From Actinomycetes bacterium (GTDB lineage Bacteria; Actinomycetota; Acidimicrobiia; Acidimicrobiales; GCA-2861595): a stretch of 53,528 nucleotides of DNA. Made by a program: the position numbers and the translations under genes. Location of the stretch: positions 1 to 53,528 of the forward strand of contig JAHFUS010000022.1 in the NCBI GenBank assembly GCA_023264975.1, read 5' to 3'. Shown in pieces: positions 41,719-52,014 of the stretch (position 1 is its first letter; each line of letters begins with the position of its first letter). Under the pieces are notes generated by a model. The model made no database searches. It saw only the letters and a program-made list of their open reading frames with translations, and was not told where the DNA came from.

Positions 41719-43371
41719 CTACGTGCAGTCGACGCCTTCGGCCGGGCGGTAGAGGGCCTGCACGGAGTCGACCTTGGTGGTGCCGTCGGCCAGGTAGAGC
41801 CGGGTCCGCTCGGTGCGAACGCGGGTGCACGGCCCACGTGGTTCCTTGGTCTGATTGGTCTGGGTGGCCTCCACCCACTTGGTGGAGAACAGGGTGACGG
41901 TGAGCGACCTGCCCGTGTAGGTGGGCCAGATCAGCACGCCGTAGGGGCTGGGGTTGCGGATCTTCAGGTCGGGATGGGGGAACGACAGCGTCGCCTCCCG
42001 ACCGAATGGATATCGGGAGATGTAGAGGCTGTGGGACTGGTACTCGGGGAACTCGAGGCCGGCGAAGAAGGCGGCGTTGAACGTGGTGGTGGCGAACTGC
42101 GAGATGCCGCCGCCGACGGACTCCGTGAACTTCCCGTCCTCGATCACGTGGTCGACCACGAACCCCTTCTCCTCCGTGCGCTTGCCCACGAAGTCGTTCA
42201 CCGAGAACGTCGTGCCTGGCTGGATCAGCTGCCCCCGCACCATGTCGGCGATGAGGTGGATGTTGGCGACGCGGGGCTGGTTGGGGGCGTGGTTGGTGGT
42301 GAACGTGCCCACGACCTCCTTCACCCCGAGGGCAGTGGCCTCTTCGACGGTGAGGTTCGGCTCGCGCGGCTTGTCCGGGAGCGCAACCGGTCCGCCGGCC
42401 GCCCTGCCGGCCAGGCGGGCCTTGAGGGCGGCGTCGATCTGGGCGCCGGCGTCGGGCGCGCAGCACGCCTTGCCCGGCGTGCCGGGGACGATATGGGGGG
42501 CGTTGTCCACGACGGTGAAGCTGGTCTCGACCGCCGGCGTGCCGAGGTCCGGGAGCAGCCTGGCCAGCTCGTCGGTGGCCTTCACGGTGTCGACCGCCAG
42601 CCGTATGCCGGTGTCGTCGCTCACCGACCGCAGCCACGATCGCAGCTTGGCCCCGGGGACCTCGCCGGCCTGGCCGTCGACGGTCACGGCCAAGGGCGCC
42701 TCGGTGGCCGCCTCGCCGGCCGACACCAACCGGGCCGCGTCCACCACGTCGAAGCGGGGCGGCACCGGGCCCCGCTCCACCGCAACCTCGACCGGCGCGC
42801 CGTTCGCACCGGAGCGGGAGAGGGCGTCGAGCACAGACGCCGGGTCGATACCCAGGCCGGGCACGCCGTCCACCGTCACCAGCCGGCCCTTTTCGGATCT
42901 CACCTTGGGCTCGGTGGGCGGCTTGCGGTCCTTGTCCCGCTCGGCCACCACCCGGTAGACAGCGGCCCGGTCCACCGCCAGCACGACCGCCGGCTCCCGG
43001 TCGTGGAGGAACGATGTGACCCACCCGCTGATGCGGCCCACCGGGTCGCCGGACCGGCCGACATCGAGAACGGCGTCGATGGTGGCGCGCTCGTTCACGG
43101 CGAGGCCGATCTCGGCCGGGTCGATGGTGAAGCCGCCGCCGGGTGCATCCACCCGGAGGGGCTGGCCCCGGTAGCTGCCGGCCAGGTCGGTGATCACGCT
43201 GGCCAGCTCGGCCCGGTCGAGCCCGCTCACGTCCTTGCCGGCGACCGTGACGCTGCGGGCTACCTTGCCGTCCGACCGGCTGGTGTCGAGCGCCCAGGCG
43301 GCCACCACCAGGGTCGTGACGCCCACCACCAGGGCGAGGGCGATGAGGAAGAAGCGGCGGGCCCTGCGCAT
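41719..43371 (-). CDS. VanW family protein with YoaR-type domains
   Basis: A 550-residue membrane-anchored cell-envelope protein. One helix lies at residues 3-25 (RARRFFLIALALVVGVTTLV). Two peptidoglycan-binding-4/YoaR-like domains follow, with the short strand motif VTVAGKDVSGLDRAELASVI. The VanW domain (about 370-520) has NQPRVANIHLIADMVRGQLI, PGTTFSVNDFVGKRTEEKGF, GGGISQFATTTFNAAFFAG and PEYQSHSLYISRYPFGREAT. VanW was first seen in vancomycin-resistance clusters; its activity is unknown. I start at MRRARRFFL because a membrane anchor follows immediately. The end has two Cys. Confidence 0.85.
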   Translation of the reverse strand: MRRARRFFLIALALVVGVTTLVVAAWALDTSRSDGKVARSVTVAGKDVSGLDRAELASVITDLAGSYRGQPLRVDAPGGGFTIDPAEIGLAVNERATIDAVLDVGRSGDPVGRISGWVTSFLHDREPAVVLAVDRAAVYRVVAERDKDRKPPTEPKVRSEKGRLVTVDGVPGLGIDPASVLDALSRSGANGAPVEVAVERGPVPPRFDVVDAARLVSAGEAATEAPLAVTVDGQAGEVPGAKLRSWLRSVSDDTGIRLAVDTVKATDELARLLPDLGTPAVETSFTVVDNAPHIVPGTPGKACCAPDAGAQIDAALKARLAGRAAGGPVALPDKPREPNLTVEEATALGVKEVVGTFTTNHAPNQPRVANIHLIADMVRGQLIQPGTTFSVNDFVGKRTEEKGFVVDHVIEDGKFTESVGGGISQFATTTFNAAFFAGLEFPEYQSHSLYISRYPFGREATLSFPHPDLKIRNPSPYGVLIWPTYTGRSLTVTLFSTKWVEATQTNQTKEPRGPCTRVRTERTRLYLADGTTKVDSVQALYRPAEGVDCT

Positions 43372-43423
43372 GCACCACGATTGCACGCCACGAGGGAGTT
43401 GCACGCGCACCCGACTCGACGGA

Positions 43424-44125
43424 TCAGATTCCCCGCTGGTCCCCCCACAGCAGCACATGCAGGCGAGGGGTGAGGTTCCAGCGCCGGGCCACCACGTGGG
43501 GGGCTAACGCCTGCATGCGCTCCAGCAGGGTCGGCCCGTCCACGCCCTCGGGCATCACCCACACATGCTCCAGGCCGCACTCGGCCACCATGGCGTCGAC
43601 CTCGTCGAGGTCCGACGGGCCGGCGGCCACGAACTTGAACACGGCCCGGCCCGTGGCCTGGAAGGCCCGCAGGACGTCCGGCTTGTAGCGGCGCTCGAAC
43701 GCCATCCCGGACCCGGCCAGCTTGGGCGACACGTTGAACCGGTCGACGAGGTCGACAGCTGCGGTGGGCGGCACCGTGCCCGCCGTCTCCAGCTCCACCG
43801 TCCACCCGCGGGCCTTGGCCCCCTCGAGCAGCGGTGGCAGGTGGCGCTGCTGGAGCAGGGGCTCCCCGCCGGTGACGACGAGCAGGTCCACGCCCATGGC
43901 GTCGAGCCTGGCCAGTACCCCGGTCACCGCCATCGTCGTTAGCTCGTCGGCCGGATCGTGGCGCTCCCAGTCCCACGTGTACGGCGTGTCGCACCACGTG
44001 CAGGCCAGGTTGCACCGGCCCAGTCGCACGAAGGCGGCGGCCTGACCGGCCGACGGCCCCTCGCCCTGGAGGGTGGGCCCGAACACCTCCGACACCACCA
44101 GCGCGGCGACCGTGCCATCCGCCAC
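43424..44125 (-). CDS. queE: 7-carboxy-7-deazaguanine synthase
   Basis: A 233-residue radical SAM enzyme that turns 6-carboxy-tetrahydropterin into 7-carboxy-7-deazaguanine, the ring-forming step of preQ0 synthesis. The [4Fe-4S] cluster motif is GRCNLACTWCDTPYTWD, and the SAM-binding VVTGGEPLLQQ follows. GPTLQGEGPSAGQAAAFVRL before it is typical of QueE, as are VELETAGTVPP and FNVSPKLAGSG. It is the last gene of the minus-strand queD-queC-queE operon and starts 6 bp after the queC stop. Confidence 0.93.
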   Translation of the reverse strand: MADGTVAALVVSEVFGPTLQGEGPSAGQAAAFVRLGRCNLACTWCDTPYTWDWERHDPADELTTMAVTGVLARLDAMGVDLLVVTGGEPLLQQRHLPPLLEGAKARGWTVELETAGTVPPTAAVDLVDRFNVSPKLAGSGMAFERRYKPDVLRAFQATGRAVFKFVAAGPSDLDEVDAMVAECGLEHVWVMPEGVDGPTLLERMQALAPHVVARRWNLTPRLHVLLWGDQRGI

Positions 44126-44131
44126 GGCGGC

Positions 44132-44836
44132 CTACAGCGCCGCCGGGTCGGCCACGCCCGCCTCGGCGAAGCCCTTGGCCCGTAGGGCGCAGCTGTCGCA
44201 GTCGCCGCACGGCGCCGGCCCGCCCCGGTAGCAGGACCAGGTCAGGTGGAGGGGGGCGGCGAGCTCGACACCGAGGCGCACGATCTCGGCCTTGGTGGCG
44301 TCGATCAGCGGGGTGCGGACCTGGAGCGGATCGCCCTCCACGCCCCGCTTGAGCGCGAGGGCGGCGGTGGCGCGAAAGGAGGCGATGAACTCGGGCCGGC
44401 AGTCGGGGTAGCCGCTGTAGTCGAGGGCGTTGACCCCGAGGTAGATCGAGCCGGCGCCCCTGGCCTCGGCGATGCCGGCGGCCACGGACAGGAAAATCAG
44501 GTTGCGGGCGGGCACGTAGGTGACCGGTATCCCGCCGGAGTCGGGAGCGGCGGCGGGCACGTCGATGGTGTCGTCGGTGAGCGCGGATGCGCCCCAGCCC
44601 CGCATGTCGATCGGCGTCACGAGGTGATCGGCGTCGAACACGGCGGCCACGGCGGCGGCCCGTTCAAGCTCGATGCGGTGGCGCTGGCCGTAGTCGAAGG
44701 TGACCGCCAGCAGCCGCTCGGCGCCGTCCCGCCGGGCCACCGCCATGCACACCGTGGAGTCGAGCCCCCCGGACAGCACGACCAGGGCGGGCGTCGTCAG
44801 GGGAGGATCTCGACCGACGAGGTGGGCGTCTCCCAC
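44132..44836 (-). CDS. queC: 7-cyano-7-deazaguanine synthase
   Basis: An approximately 222-234-residue PP-loop enzyme that makes preQ0 from 7-carboxy-7-deazaguanine, ATP and ammonia. The PP-loop is LVVLSGGLDST. Further QueC markers are FDYGQRHRIELERA, VPARNLIFLSVAAGIAEARG, and the C-terminal zinc site with SCYRGG and CGDCDSCALRAKGF. The start is uncertain. GTG 44834-44836 adds 12 residues before the family start. A CTG at 44798-44800 overlaps the queD stop (CTGA) and gives the normal distance to the PP-loop, but CTG starts are rare. Confidence 0.92.
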   Translation of the reverse strand: MGDAHLVGRDPPLTTPALVVLSGGLDSTVCMAVARRDGAERLLAVTFDYGQRHRIELERAAAVAAVFDADHLVTPIDMRGWGASALTDDTIDVPAAAPDSGGIPVTYVPARNLIFLSVAAGIAEARGAGSIYLGVNALDYSGYPDCRPEFIASFRATAALALKRGVEGDPLQVRTPLIDATKAEIVRLGVELAAPLHLTWSCYRGGPAPCGDCDSCALRAKGFAEAGVADPAAL

Positions 44837-45144
44837 AGCCGTACCCAGGCGAGGGTCATGCCGGCTGCCTCCAGACGTTTCCAGGCATCGGCGGCGACGA
44901 CCTCGGCCGTAGGGTTGTCCAGCACGTCGTTCAGCAGGGTGTGGTCGTACCGCGAGACGACCTCGCGGCGGACGACATCGTTCAGGTCGGCGAAATCGAG
45001 CACGATGCCGTTCTCGTCGACGGGCCCCTCGACGGCCACCTCCAGCCGGTAGCTGTGACCGTGGAGGTTCCGGCACTGCCCCGGGTGCCAGGGCAGGAAG
45101 TGGGCTGCCTCGAAGGTGAAGGAACGGGTGACGCGGGTGCGCAC
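44797..45144 (-). CDS. queD: 6-carboxy-tetrahydropterin synthase
   Basis: A 115-residue tunnel-fold enzyme of the preQ0 pathway, converting dihydroneopterin triphosphate to 6-carboxy-tetrahydropterin. The zinc ligands are FEAAHFL (first His) and the HGH of CRNLHGHSYRLEV, whose Cys is the catalytic one. DFADLNDVVRREVVSRYDHTLLND and a Glu near the end (RLWETPTSSVE) complete the active site. It is the first gene of the queDCE operon and overlaps queC. GTP cyclohydrolase and queF are not in the window. Confidence 0.93.
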   Translation of the reverse strand: MRTRVTRSFTFEAAHFLPWHPGQCRNLHGHSYRLEVAVEGPVDENGIVLDFADLNDVVRREVVSRYDHTLLNDVLDNPTAEVVAADAWKRLEAAGMTLAWVRLWETPTSSVEILP

Positions 45145-45187
45145 GGCGTCACCACGCTACCGCCGCCCGCCCGGGGGAGGAAGGGCG

Positions 45188-45412
45188 TTAGCTGGCTGGG
45201 CCGTACGGCGCGCCGGCCTCGGCGTAGCAGTCAGCGTGGAAGTGCTCCACCCTGACCCAGACGCCGCCCTCGTACACGTTCGCGATCACCTGGCGGAGCT
45301 GCGCCCGGGCCACGAACTTCACGGGCGCGCCGCAGTGGGTGCACATGGCCGAGTTCCCGGGCTCGACAGGGCGGTCGACGGCCCGGCTCTTCATCACAGT
45401 TGCGTTCGCCAT
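45188..45412 (-). CDS. Small zinc-finger-like protein
   Basis: A 74-residue protein with two pairs of possible metal ligands: MCTHCGAPV, a CxxC knuckle, and HFHADCYAE. The middle stretch is AQLRQVIANVYEGGVWVRVE. It could be a zinc ribbon that binds nucleic acid or protein, but I do not recognise it. The ATG at 45412 is chosen because the sequence upstream is not coding-like. The 192 bp between it and the next minus-strand gene hold no gene. Confidence 0.6.
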   Translation of the reverse strand: MANATVMKSRAVDRPVEPGNSAMCTHCGAPVKFVARAQLRQVIANVYEGGVWVRVEHFHADCYAEAGAPYGPAS

Positions 45413-45604
45413 GCGTTCATATCGGCACACCTCATGGTCGCTTTGAGCGTTTTCCCTGCCCGCACCCCGGAGAGCGTAGGGGAAGCGGTCGACGATCCTG
45501 ACGACTTTGCCCACCTCGTGGGATTGACGCCGGGCCGAGAAGGTGTGAAGGTTTGTCCGGCGTCGGGGTGTGGGTGCGTCCGCCGTGCACCTGCCCCCGG
45601 CGCT

Positions 45605-45937
45605 CTACGTCGTCCGGCCGAGGCGGACCGCTTCCCGGACGAGCGAGCGCACCGCCTGCTCGTCTGCGCCGGCAGCCACCAGCCCGCCCACCAGGTCCTC
45701 CACGCGGGCGGCCTGGGCCTCGTCCACCGGCGCCGTCCTGTCGACGGCGCCCACGGGGCGGGTCACGGCGGTGGCGACCACCAGGCACACCACGGCCACG
45801 GTGGTCATGAGGCCGAAGGTGAGGGCGGCGCCGTCGTTGTCGTTGACCGACGCCACGATCATCCCGACGATGCCGCCGACGCACACGGCGAGCACCACCC
45901 GCCGCACCGCCCTGGTCGACACGGCCGTCGTCGCCAT
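45605..45937 (-). CDS. Small membrane protein
   Basis: A 110-residue protein with two hydrophobic helices, near residues 13-30 and 38-59, and a C-terminal acidic and Ala-rich helix (DEAQAARVEDLVGGLVAAGA). There are no motifs and the function is unknown. The first residues are basic (STRAVRR), which fits an inside N terminus. It follows ettA after 14 bp on the same strand and is probably transcribed with it. Confidence 0.6.
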   Translation of the reverse strand: MATTAVSTRAVRRVVLAVCVGGIVGMIVASVNDNDGAALTFGLMTTVAVVCLVVATAVTRPVGAVDRTAPVDEAQAARVEDLVGGLVAAGADEQAVRSLVREAVRLGRTT

Positions 45938-45951
45938 CGCCGGGCGCCCGG

Positions 45952-47631
<1,680 letters not shown>

Positions 47632-47878
47632 GGTTGCGACGGTAGCGGAGGCTGGGCTGTGCTCCGGGCGGGAGCGCGTGTGATCGTCTTCCCGACTACC
47701 GCCCCCTTCGCCGGCGGCTGGCAGGCTGCGAGGGAGAGTGAGAAGCTTTTCCCTGGTCGGGCTATGACCGCTACCGAGCCTGCGGTCGTGGTCGATACAA
47801 GGTTGGAAGCGCCGTTCGCACACGCCAGCGTCGACCTCCGCGAGGATCCGAGACAACGGCAGGTTTGGGAACGGCCGG

Positions 47879-47884
47879 TAGGAT
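47879..47884 (+). promoter_or_regulatory. Possible -10 box of the kgd gene
   Basis: TAGGAT fits the actinobacterial TAnnnT -10 pattern. With start of transcription about 7 nt on, the message would begin only a few bases before ATG 47895, so it would be nearly leaderless, a common state in actinobacteria. There is no clear -35 and no Shine-Dalgarno, which fits a leaderless message but does not prove it. Confidence 0.3.
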
Positions 47885-47894
47885 TGGCGGACTG

Positions 47895-50800
47895 ATGCCT
47901 GAGGACCGCCGCCCCACGGCTTCGTTCGGGGCCAATGACTGGCTCGTCGACGAGATGTACGAGCAGTACCGGGAGAACCCGGAGTCGGTCAGCGAGAGTT
48001 GGCGTGAGTTTTTCGCCGACTACCGCTCGGACCATCGCGGCAACGGCTCGGCGACGGCGACGACGGCACCCACCACTGCGGGCCCCGCCCCTGTCGGCAC
48101 ACCAGCCCCGTCCGCCCCCGCGCTGGCGCCACCGGTGCCGACCGCCACCCCGACTCCAGGCGGGCCTCCCATCACGCCCCTACGGGGTGCGGCGGCCAGG
48201 GTGGCCACCAACATGGAGGCGAGCCTCGGCGTCCCCACCGCAACCAGCGCCCGCACCATTCCGGCCCGCCTGCTCGAGGTGAACCGCACCATCTTGAACA
48301 ACCACCTGGTGCGGGCCGGCGCCGCCAAGGTGTCGTTCACCCACCTCATCGGGTGGGCCATCGTGCGGGCCCTCGCTGATGTTCCGGTGATGAACTCGTC
48401 GTTCACCCACACGCCCGACGCCAAGCCGGCCGTCGCCCGTCCCGAGCACCTGGGCCTGGGCCTGGCCGTCGACGTGGAGAAGAGCGACGGCAGCCGCATC
48501 CTGCTCGTCCCCTGCATCCGCCGGGCCGACACCTTCGACTTCCGCGCCTTCTGGCTCGCCTACGAGGACCTCATCCGCAAGGTCCGCACCAACAAGCTCA
48601 CCCCGGACGACTTCGCCGGCGTCACCGTCACCCTCACCAACCCGGGCACCATCGGCACGGTCCATTCGGTGCCCCGGCTCATGCCCGGCCAGGGGGCGAT
48701 CATCGGCGTGGGCGCCATCGACTACCCGGCCGAGTACCAGGCGGCCGACCTGCGGGCGCTGGCCCAGATGGGCGTGAGCAAGGTGGTCACGCTCACCTCC
48801 ACCTACGACCACCGCATCATCCAGGGCGCCGAGTCCGGCATGTTCCTGAAGCGGGTGCACGGCCTTCTGCTGGGCGACGACGGCTTCTACGACGACGTGT
48901 TCCGGGCCATGCACGTGCCCTACGAGCCGGTCCGTTGGCGGCGCGACGTGAACCCGGTCGACCAGGAGCGGTCGCACCTCACCAAGCAGCTCCACGTGCA
49001 GACCGTGATCAACATGTACCGGGTGCGTGGCCACCTCATCGCCGACCTCGACCCGCTGGCTTCCAAAGAGCCGCGCATGCACCCCGAGCTCGACCCCGCC
49101 ACCTACGGGCTCACCATCTGGGACCTCGACCGTGAGTTCCTCACCGAGGGCCTGGCCGGCAAGGACGAGCTGCGGCTGTCGGAGATCCTCGGGATCCTGC
49201 GCGACGCCTACTGCCGCACGGTCGGCGTCGAGTACATGCACATCCAAGAGCCCGACCAGAAGCGCTGGATCCAGGAGCACACCGAGGGCGTCGACCACAC
49301 CCTCACCGTCGACGAGATGCGCCACATACTGTTCCGCCTCAACGCGGCGGAGGCGTTCGAGCGATTCCTGCACACGCGCTACGTGGGCCAGAAGCGCTTC
49401 GGCCTGGAGGGCGGCGAGTCGGCCATCCCACTACTCGACAGCATCATCGACGAGGCGGCGCGTGCCGGGCTGGTGGAGGTCGTGCTCGGCATGGCGCACA
49501 GGGGCCGGCTCAACGTGCTGGCCAACATCGTGGGCAAGTCGTACCGAGAGCTGTTCCGGGAGTTCGAGGGCGACATCGACCCCGACACCGTCCAGGGTTC
49601 GGGCGACGTGAAGTACCACAAGGGCGCGTCGGGCAAGTTCGTCGGGATGTCGGGACGGGAGATCCCGATCTCGATGGCGTCGAACCCGTCCCACCTGGAG
49701 GCGGTCGACCCGGTGGTGGAGGGCATGGCCCGGGCCAGGCAGGACCTGCTCGACCGGGGCGTCGAGTACCCCGTGCTGCCGCTGCTCATCCACGGCGACG
49801 CCGCTTTCGCCGGCCAGGGCGTGGTTGCGGAGACGCTGAACCTGTCGGCCCTGCGGGGCTACCGCACCGGCGGCACCGTCCACCTGGTGATCAACAACCA
49901 GTTGGGCTTCACCACCAGCCCGGAGTCGGCCCGTTCGTCGGTGTACGCCACCGACGTGGCCAAGATGGTGCAGGCCCCGATCTTCCACGTGAACGGCGAC
50001 GACCCGGAGGCATGCGTGCGGGTGGCGCGCATGGCCTTCGCCTTCCGGCAGACGTTCAACAAGGACGTCGTGATCGACATGGTCTGCTATCGCCGCTTCG
50101 GTCACAACGAGGGCGACGAGCCGAGCTACACCCAACCCCAGATGTACGAGCGCATCCAGAACCGTCGGTCGGTGCGCAAGCTCTACACCGAGACACTGGT
50201 GAAGCGGGGGGACATCACCCTCGAGGAGGCGGAGCGGGCCCTCGAGGACTTCTCGGCCCGCCTCCAGGTGGCGCTCGACGAGACCCGGCAGTCGGCGCCG
50301 CCCAAGCCGACCCACCTGGTGGGCGCTCCTCCCACCGAGGTGCTGGCGTCGCCGGAGACGGGCGTCGACCGCACCGCCCTCGACCGCATCGCCGCCGCCC
50401 TCCACACGGCGCCCGACGGGTTCACCGTCCACCCGAAGCTGGCCAAGCAGCTGGAGGCCCGGGCCGCGCTGTACGCCGGGGGCCAGGTCGACTGGGCGCT
50501 CGGTGAGGCCCTGGCCTTCGGGTCGCTCCTGCTCGAGGGTGGCGATGTGCGCCTGGCCGGCCAGGACACCCGGCGGGGCACGTTCAGCCACCGCCACGCC
50601 GTGCTGGTCGACTACGAGACGGGGGCCGAGCACGTGCCCCTCGCCGCCGTGGCGCCGCCCGGTCAGCAGGGCCGGTTCTTCGTCTACGACTCGCTGCTGT
50701 CGGAGTACGCGGCGATGGGTTTCGAGTACGGCTACTCCGTGGTGCACAAGGACGCCCTGGTCGCGTGGGAGGCCCAGTTCGGCGACTTCGTCAACGGCGC

Positions 50801-51521
50801 CCAGATCATCATCGACCAGTTCATGGTTGCGGCCGAGGACAAGTGGGGGCAGACGTCCGGAGTCACCCTCCTGCTGCCTCACGGCTACGAGGGCCAGGGC
50901 CCGGAGCACTCGTCCGGCCGCCTCGAGCGCTTCCTCACGTTGGCGGCCGAGGACAACATCCAGGTGGCCAACGTCACCTGCGCGGCCCAGTACTTTCACC
51001 TCCTGCGCCGCCAGGTCCGCCACCCGCGCCGCAAGCCGCTGGTGGTGTTCACGCCCAAGTCCCTGCTGCGGGCCCGTCAGGCGCGGTCCCCGGTGGACGA
51101 CCTTGTCTCGGGTCGCTTCCACGAGGTGCTCCCCGACGCCACGGTCGACCGTCCTGCGTCGGTGGAGCGGGTCGTGCTGTGCAGCGGCAAGGTCGCCTAC
51201 GACGCGGTGGCGGCGCGCGACGGGCGGAAGCTGCCGGTGGCGGTCGTGCGGATCGAGCAGCTGTACCCATGGCCGGCGGCACAGGTGGTGGATGCCCTGT
51301 CCCGCTACCCCAACGCCACCGAGGTGGTGTGGCTCCAGGAGGAGCCCGAGAACATGGGTGCGTGGACCTTCGTGCGGGCCCGAATCCTGGCTTTGCTCCG
51401 GGCCGACGACGAACTGCGTTCGGTGTCGCGGATCGAGTCGGGCAGCCCGGCGTCGGGGAGCATCGCCATGCACCACTTGGAGCAGGCCGACCTCCTGGAA
51501 CGCGCCTACCAGGGGCTTTGA
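47895..51521 (+). CDS. kgd: Multifunctional 2-oxoglutarate dehydrogenase E1 / E2-type protein (KGD)
   Basis: A 1208-residue fused enzyme of the TCA cycle, as in Mycobacterium KGD/SucA. The N-terminal NDWLVDEMYEQYRENPESVS resembles the start of E1o. After a Pro/Ala linker, residues 100-340 form a catalytic domain of the succinyltransferase (E2o) type with SFTHLIGWAIVRAL and TYDHRIIQGAESG (active His). From about residue 350 the thiamine-diphosphate E1 begins: GMAHRGRLNVLANIVGK, IHGDAAFAGQGVVAETLNLS, VINNQLGFTTSP and RRFGHNEGDEP. The end is SIAMHHLEQADLLERAYQG. No lipoyl domain is present, as usual. The start ATG is the one just before PEDRRPTASF. Confidence 0.96.
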   Translation: MPEDRRPTASFGANDWLVDEMYEQYRENPESVSESWREFFADYRSDHRGNGSATATTAPTTAGPAPVGTPAPSAPALAPPVPTATPTPGGPPITPLRGAAARVATNMEASLGVPTATSARTIPARLLEVNRTILNNHLVRAGAAKVSFTHLIGWAIVRALADVPVMNSSFTHTPDAKPAVARPEHLGLGLAVDVEKSDGSRILLVPCIRRADTFDFRAFWLAYEDLIRKVRTNKLTPDDFAGVTVTLTNPGTIGTVHSVPRLMPGQGAIIGVGAIDYPAEYQAADLRALAQMGVSKVVTLTSTYDHRIIQGAESGMFLKRVHGLLLGDDGFYDDVFRAMHVPYEPVRWRRDVNPVDQERSHLTKQLHVQTVINMYRVRGHLIADLDPLASKEPRMHPELDPATYGLTIWDLDREFLTEGLAGKDELRLSEILGILRDAYCRTVGVEYMHIQEPDQKRWIQEHTEGVDHTLTVDEMRHILFRLNAAEAFERFLHTRYVGQKRFGLEGGESAIPLLDSIIDEAARAGLVEVVLGMAHRGRLNVLANIVGKSYRELFREFEGDIDPDTVQGSGDVKYHKGASGKFVGMSGREIPISMASNPSHLEAVDPVVEGMARARQDLLDRGVEYPVLPLLIHGDAAFAGQGVVAETLNLSALRGYRTGGTVHLVINNQLGFTTSPESARSSVYATDVAKMVQAPIFHVNGDDPEACVRVARMAFAFRQTFNKDVVIDMVCYRRFGHNEGDEPSYTQPQMYERIQNRRSVRKLYTETLVKRGDITLEEAERALEDFSARLQVALDETRQSAPPKPTHLVGAPPTEVLASPETGVDRTALDRIAAALHTAPDGFTVHPKLAKQLEARAALYAGGQVDWALGEALAFGSLLLEGGDVRLAGQDTRRGTFSHRHAVLVDYETGAEHVPLAAVAPPGQQGRFFVYDSLLSEYAAMGFEYGYSVVHKDALVAWEAQFGDFVNGAQIIIDQFMVAAEDKWGQTSGVTLLLPHGYEGQGPEHSSGRLERFLTLAAEDNIQVANVTCAAQYFHLLRRQVRHPRRKPLVVFTPKSLLRARQARSPVDDLVSGRFHEVLPDATVDRPASVERVVLCSGKVAYDAVAARDGRKLPVAVVRIEQLYPWPAAQVVDALSRYPNATEVVWLQEEPENMGAWTFVRARILALLRADDELRSVSRIESGSPASGSIAMHHLEQADLLERAYQGL

Positions 51522-51534
51522 CCGACACCGGCGC

Positions 51535-51559
51535 CCAGGGCCCGGAATCCGGGTCCTGG
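51535..51559. terminator. Hairpin after kgd
   Basis: Arms CCAGGGCCCGGA (51535-51546) and TCCGGGTCCTGG (51548-51559) pair fully, with one G-U in the RNA, around a single base, so the effective loop is 3-5 nt. It lies 13 nt after the kgd stop. No T-tract follows, so it is a stem-only candidate. Confidence 0.45.
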
Positions 51560-51563
51560 TGCC

Positions 51564-51616
51564 GGCGCAAATGCCCGCCGGCGCTGACCCGGCGCAAATG
51601 CCCGCCGGCGCTGACC
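51564..51616 (+). repeat. 27-bp tandem repeat, two copies
   Basis: GGCGCAAATG, CCCGCCGGCG and CTGACC form a 27-bp unit at 51564-51590 that is repeated at 51591-51616 with the last base changed. It lies in the 493-bp non-coding gap between kgd and the ribonuclease gene (51522-52014). Its role is unknown. Confidence 0.7.
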
Positions 51617-51711
51617 GGGCCCCGGTGGCAGGCGTAGCCTCGACACCGTCCCCCGCCCGCCCGGTCGCCGACGACGTCGCCCGTGTTCCTCGGTGACGTG
51701 ACGCCGGCCGC

Positions 51712-51997
51712 TCAGCTGGGCCGCTCGTTGCCCAGTCGGTAGTTGCCGGTTGCCCGGGCCTCACCACCTGCTGGGGATCACCTGCGCGATGGCGTCGAGG
51801 AAGCGTTACGCAGCACGGCCTCGGAGCGTGGTGACCGCCTCGGCGTGGCGACGGATGACGACCTCACCGGACTTGCGCACGTGGTGGTCGAAACCGGGAT
51901 CCCCCCGTCGACGGTCCGACGCCGGAGCGGGTCGGGCCGCCTTGACCGCCGGCCCGACGTCCGGAGCCGGCATCCGCTGCGTCCGGCGCGGTGTCAC
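51712..51997 (-). pseudogene. Decayed small actinobacterial gene
   Basis: On the minus strand the pieces of one small protein can be read. DPGFDHHVRKSGEVVIRRHA and TTLRGRAA are followed by an in-frame TAA, then RFLDAIAQ, then after frame changes DPQQVV and ARATGNYRLGNERPS ending in TGA at 51712-51714. I know this order of motifs (HHVR.SGEVVI, TTLRG, TGNYKRGNER) from short actinobacterial proteins of unknown function. A stop and at least two frame changes make it a pseudogene. The upstream limit of the coding part is uncertain (about 51904-51997). Confidence 0.55.
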
Positions 51998-52014
51998 CTA
52001 GCATCAAGACGCAG

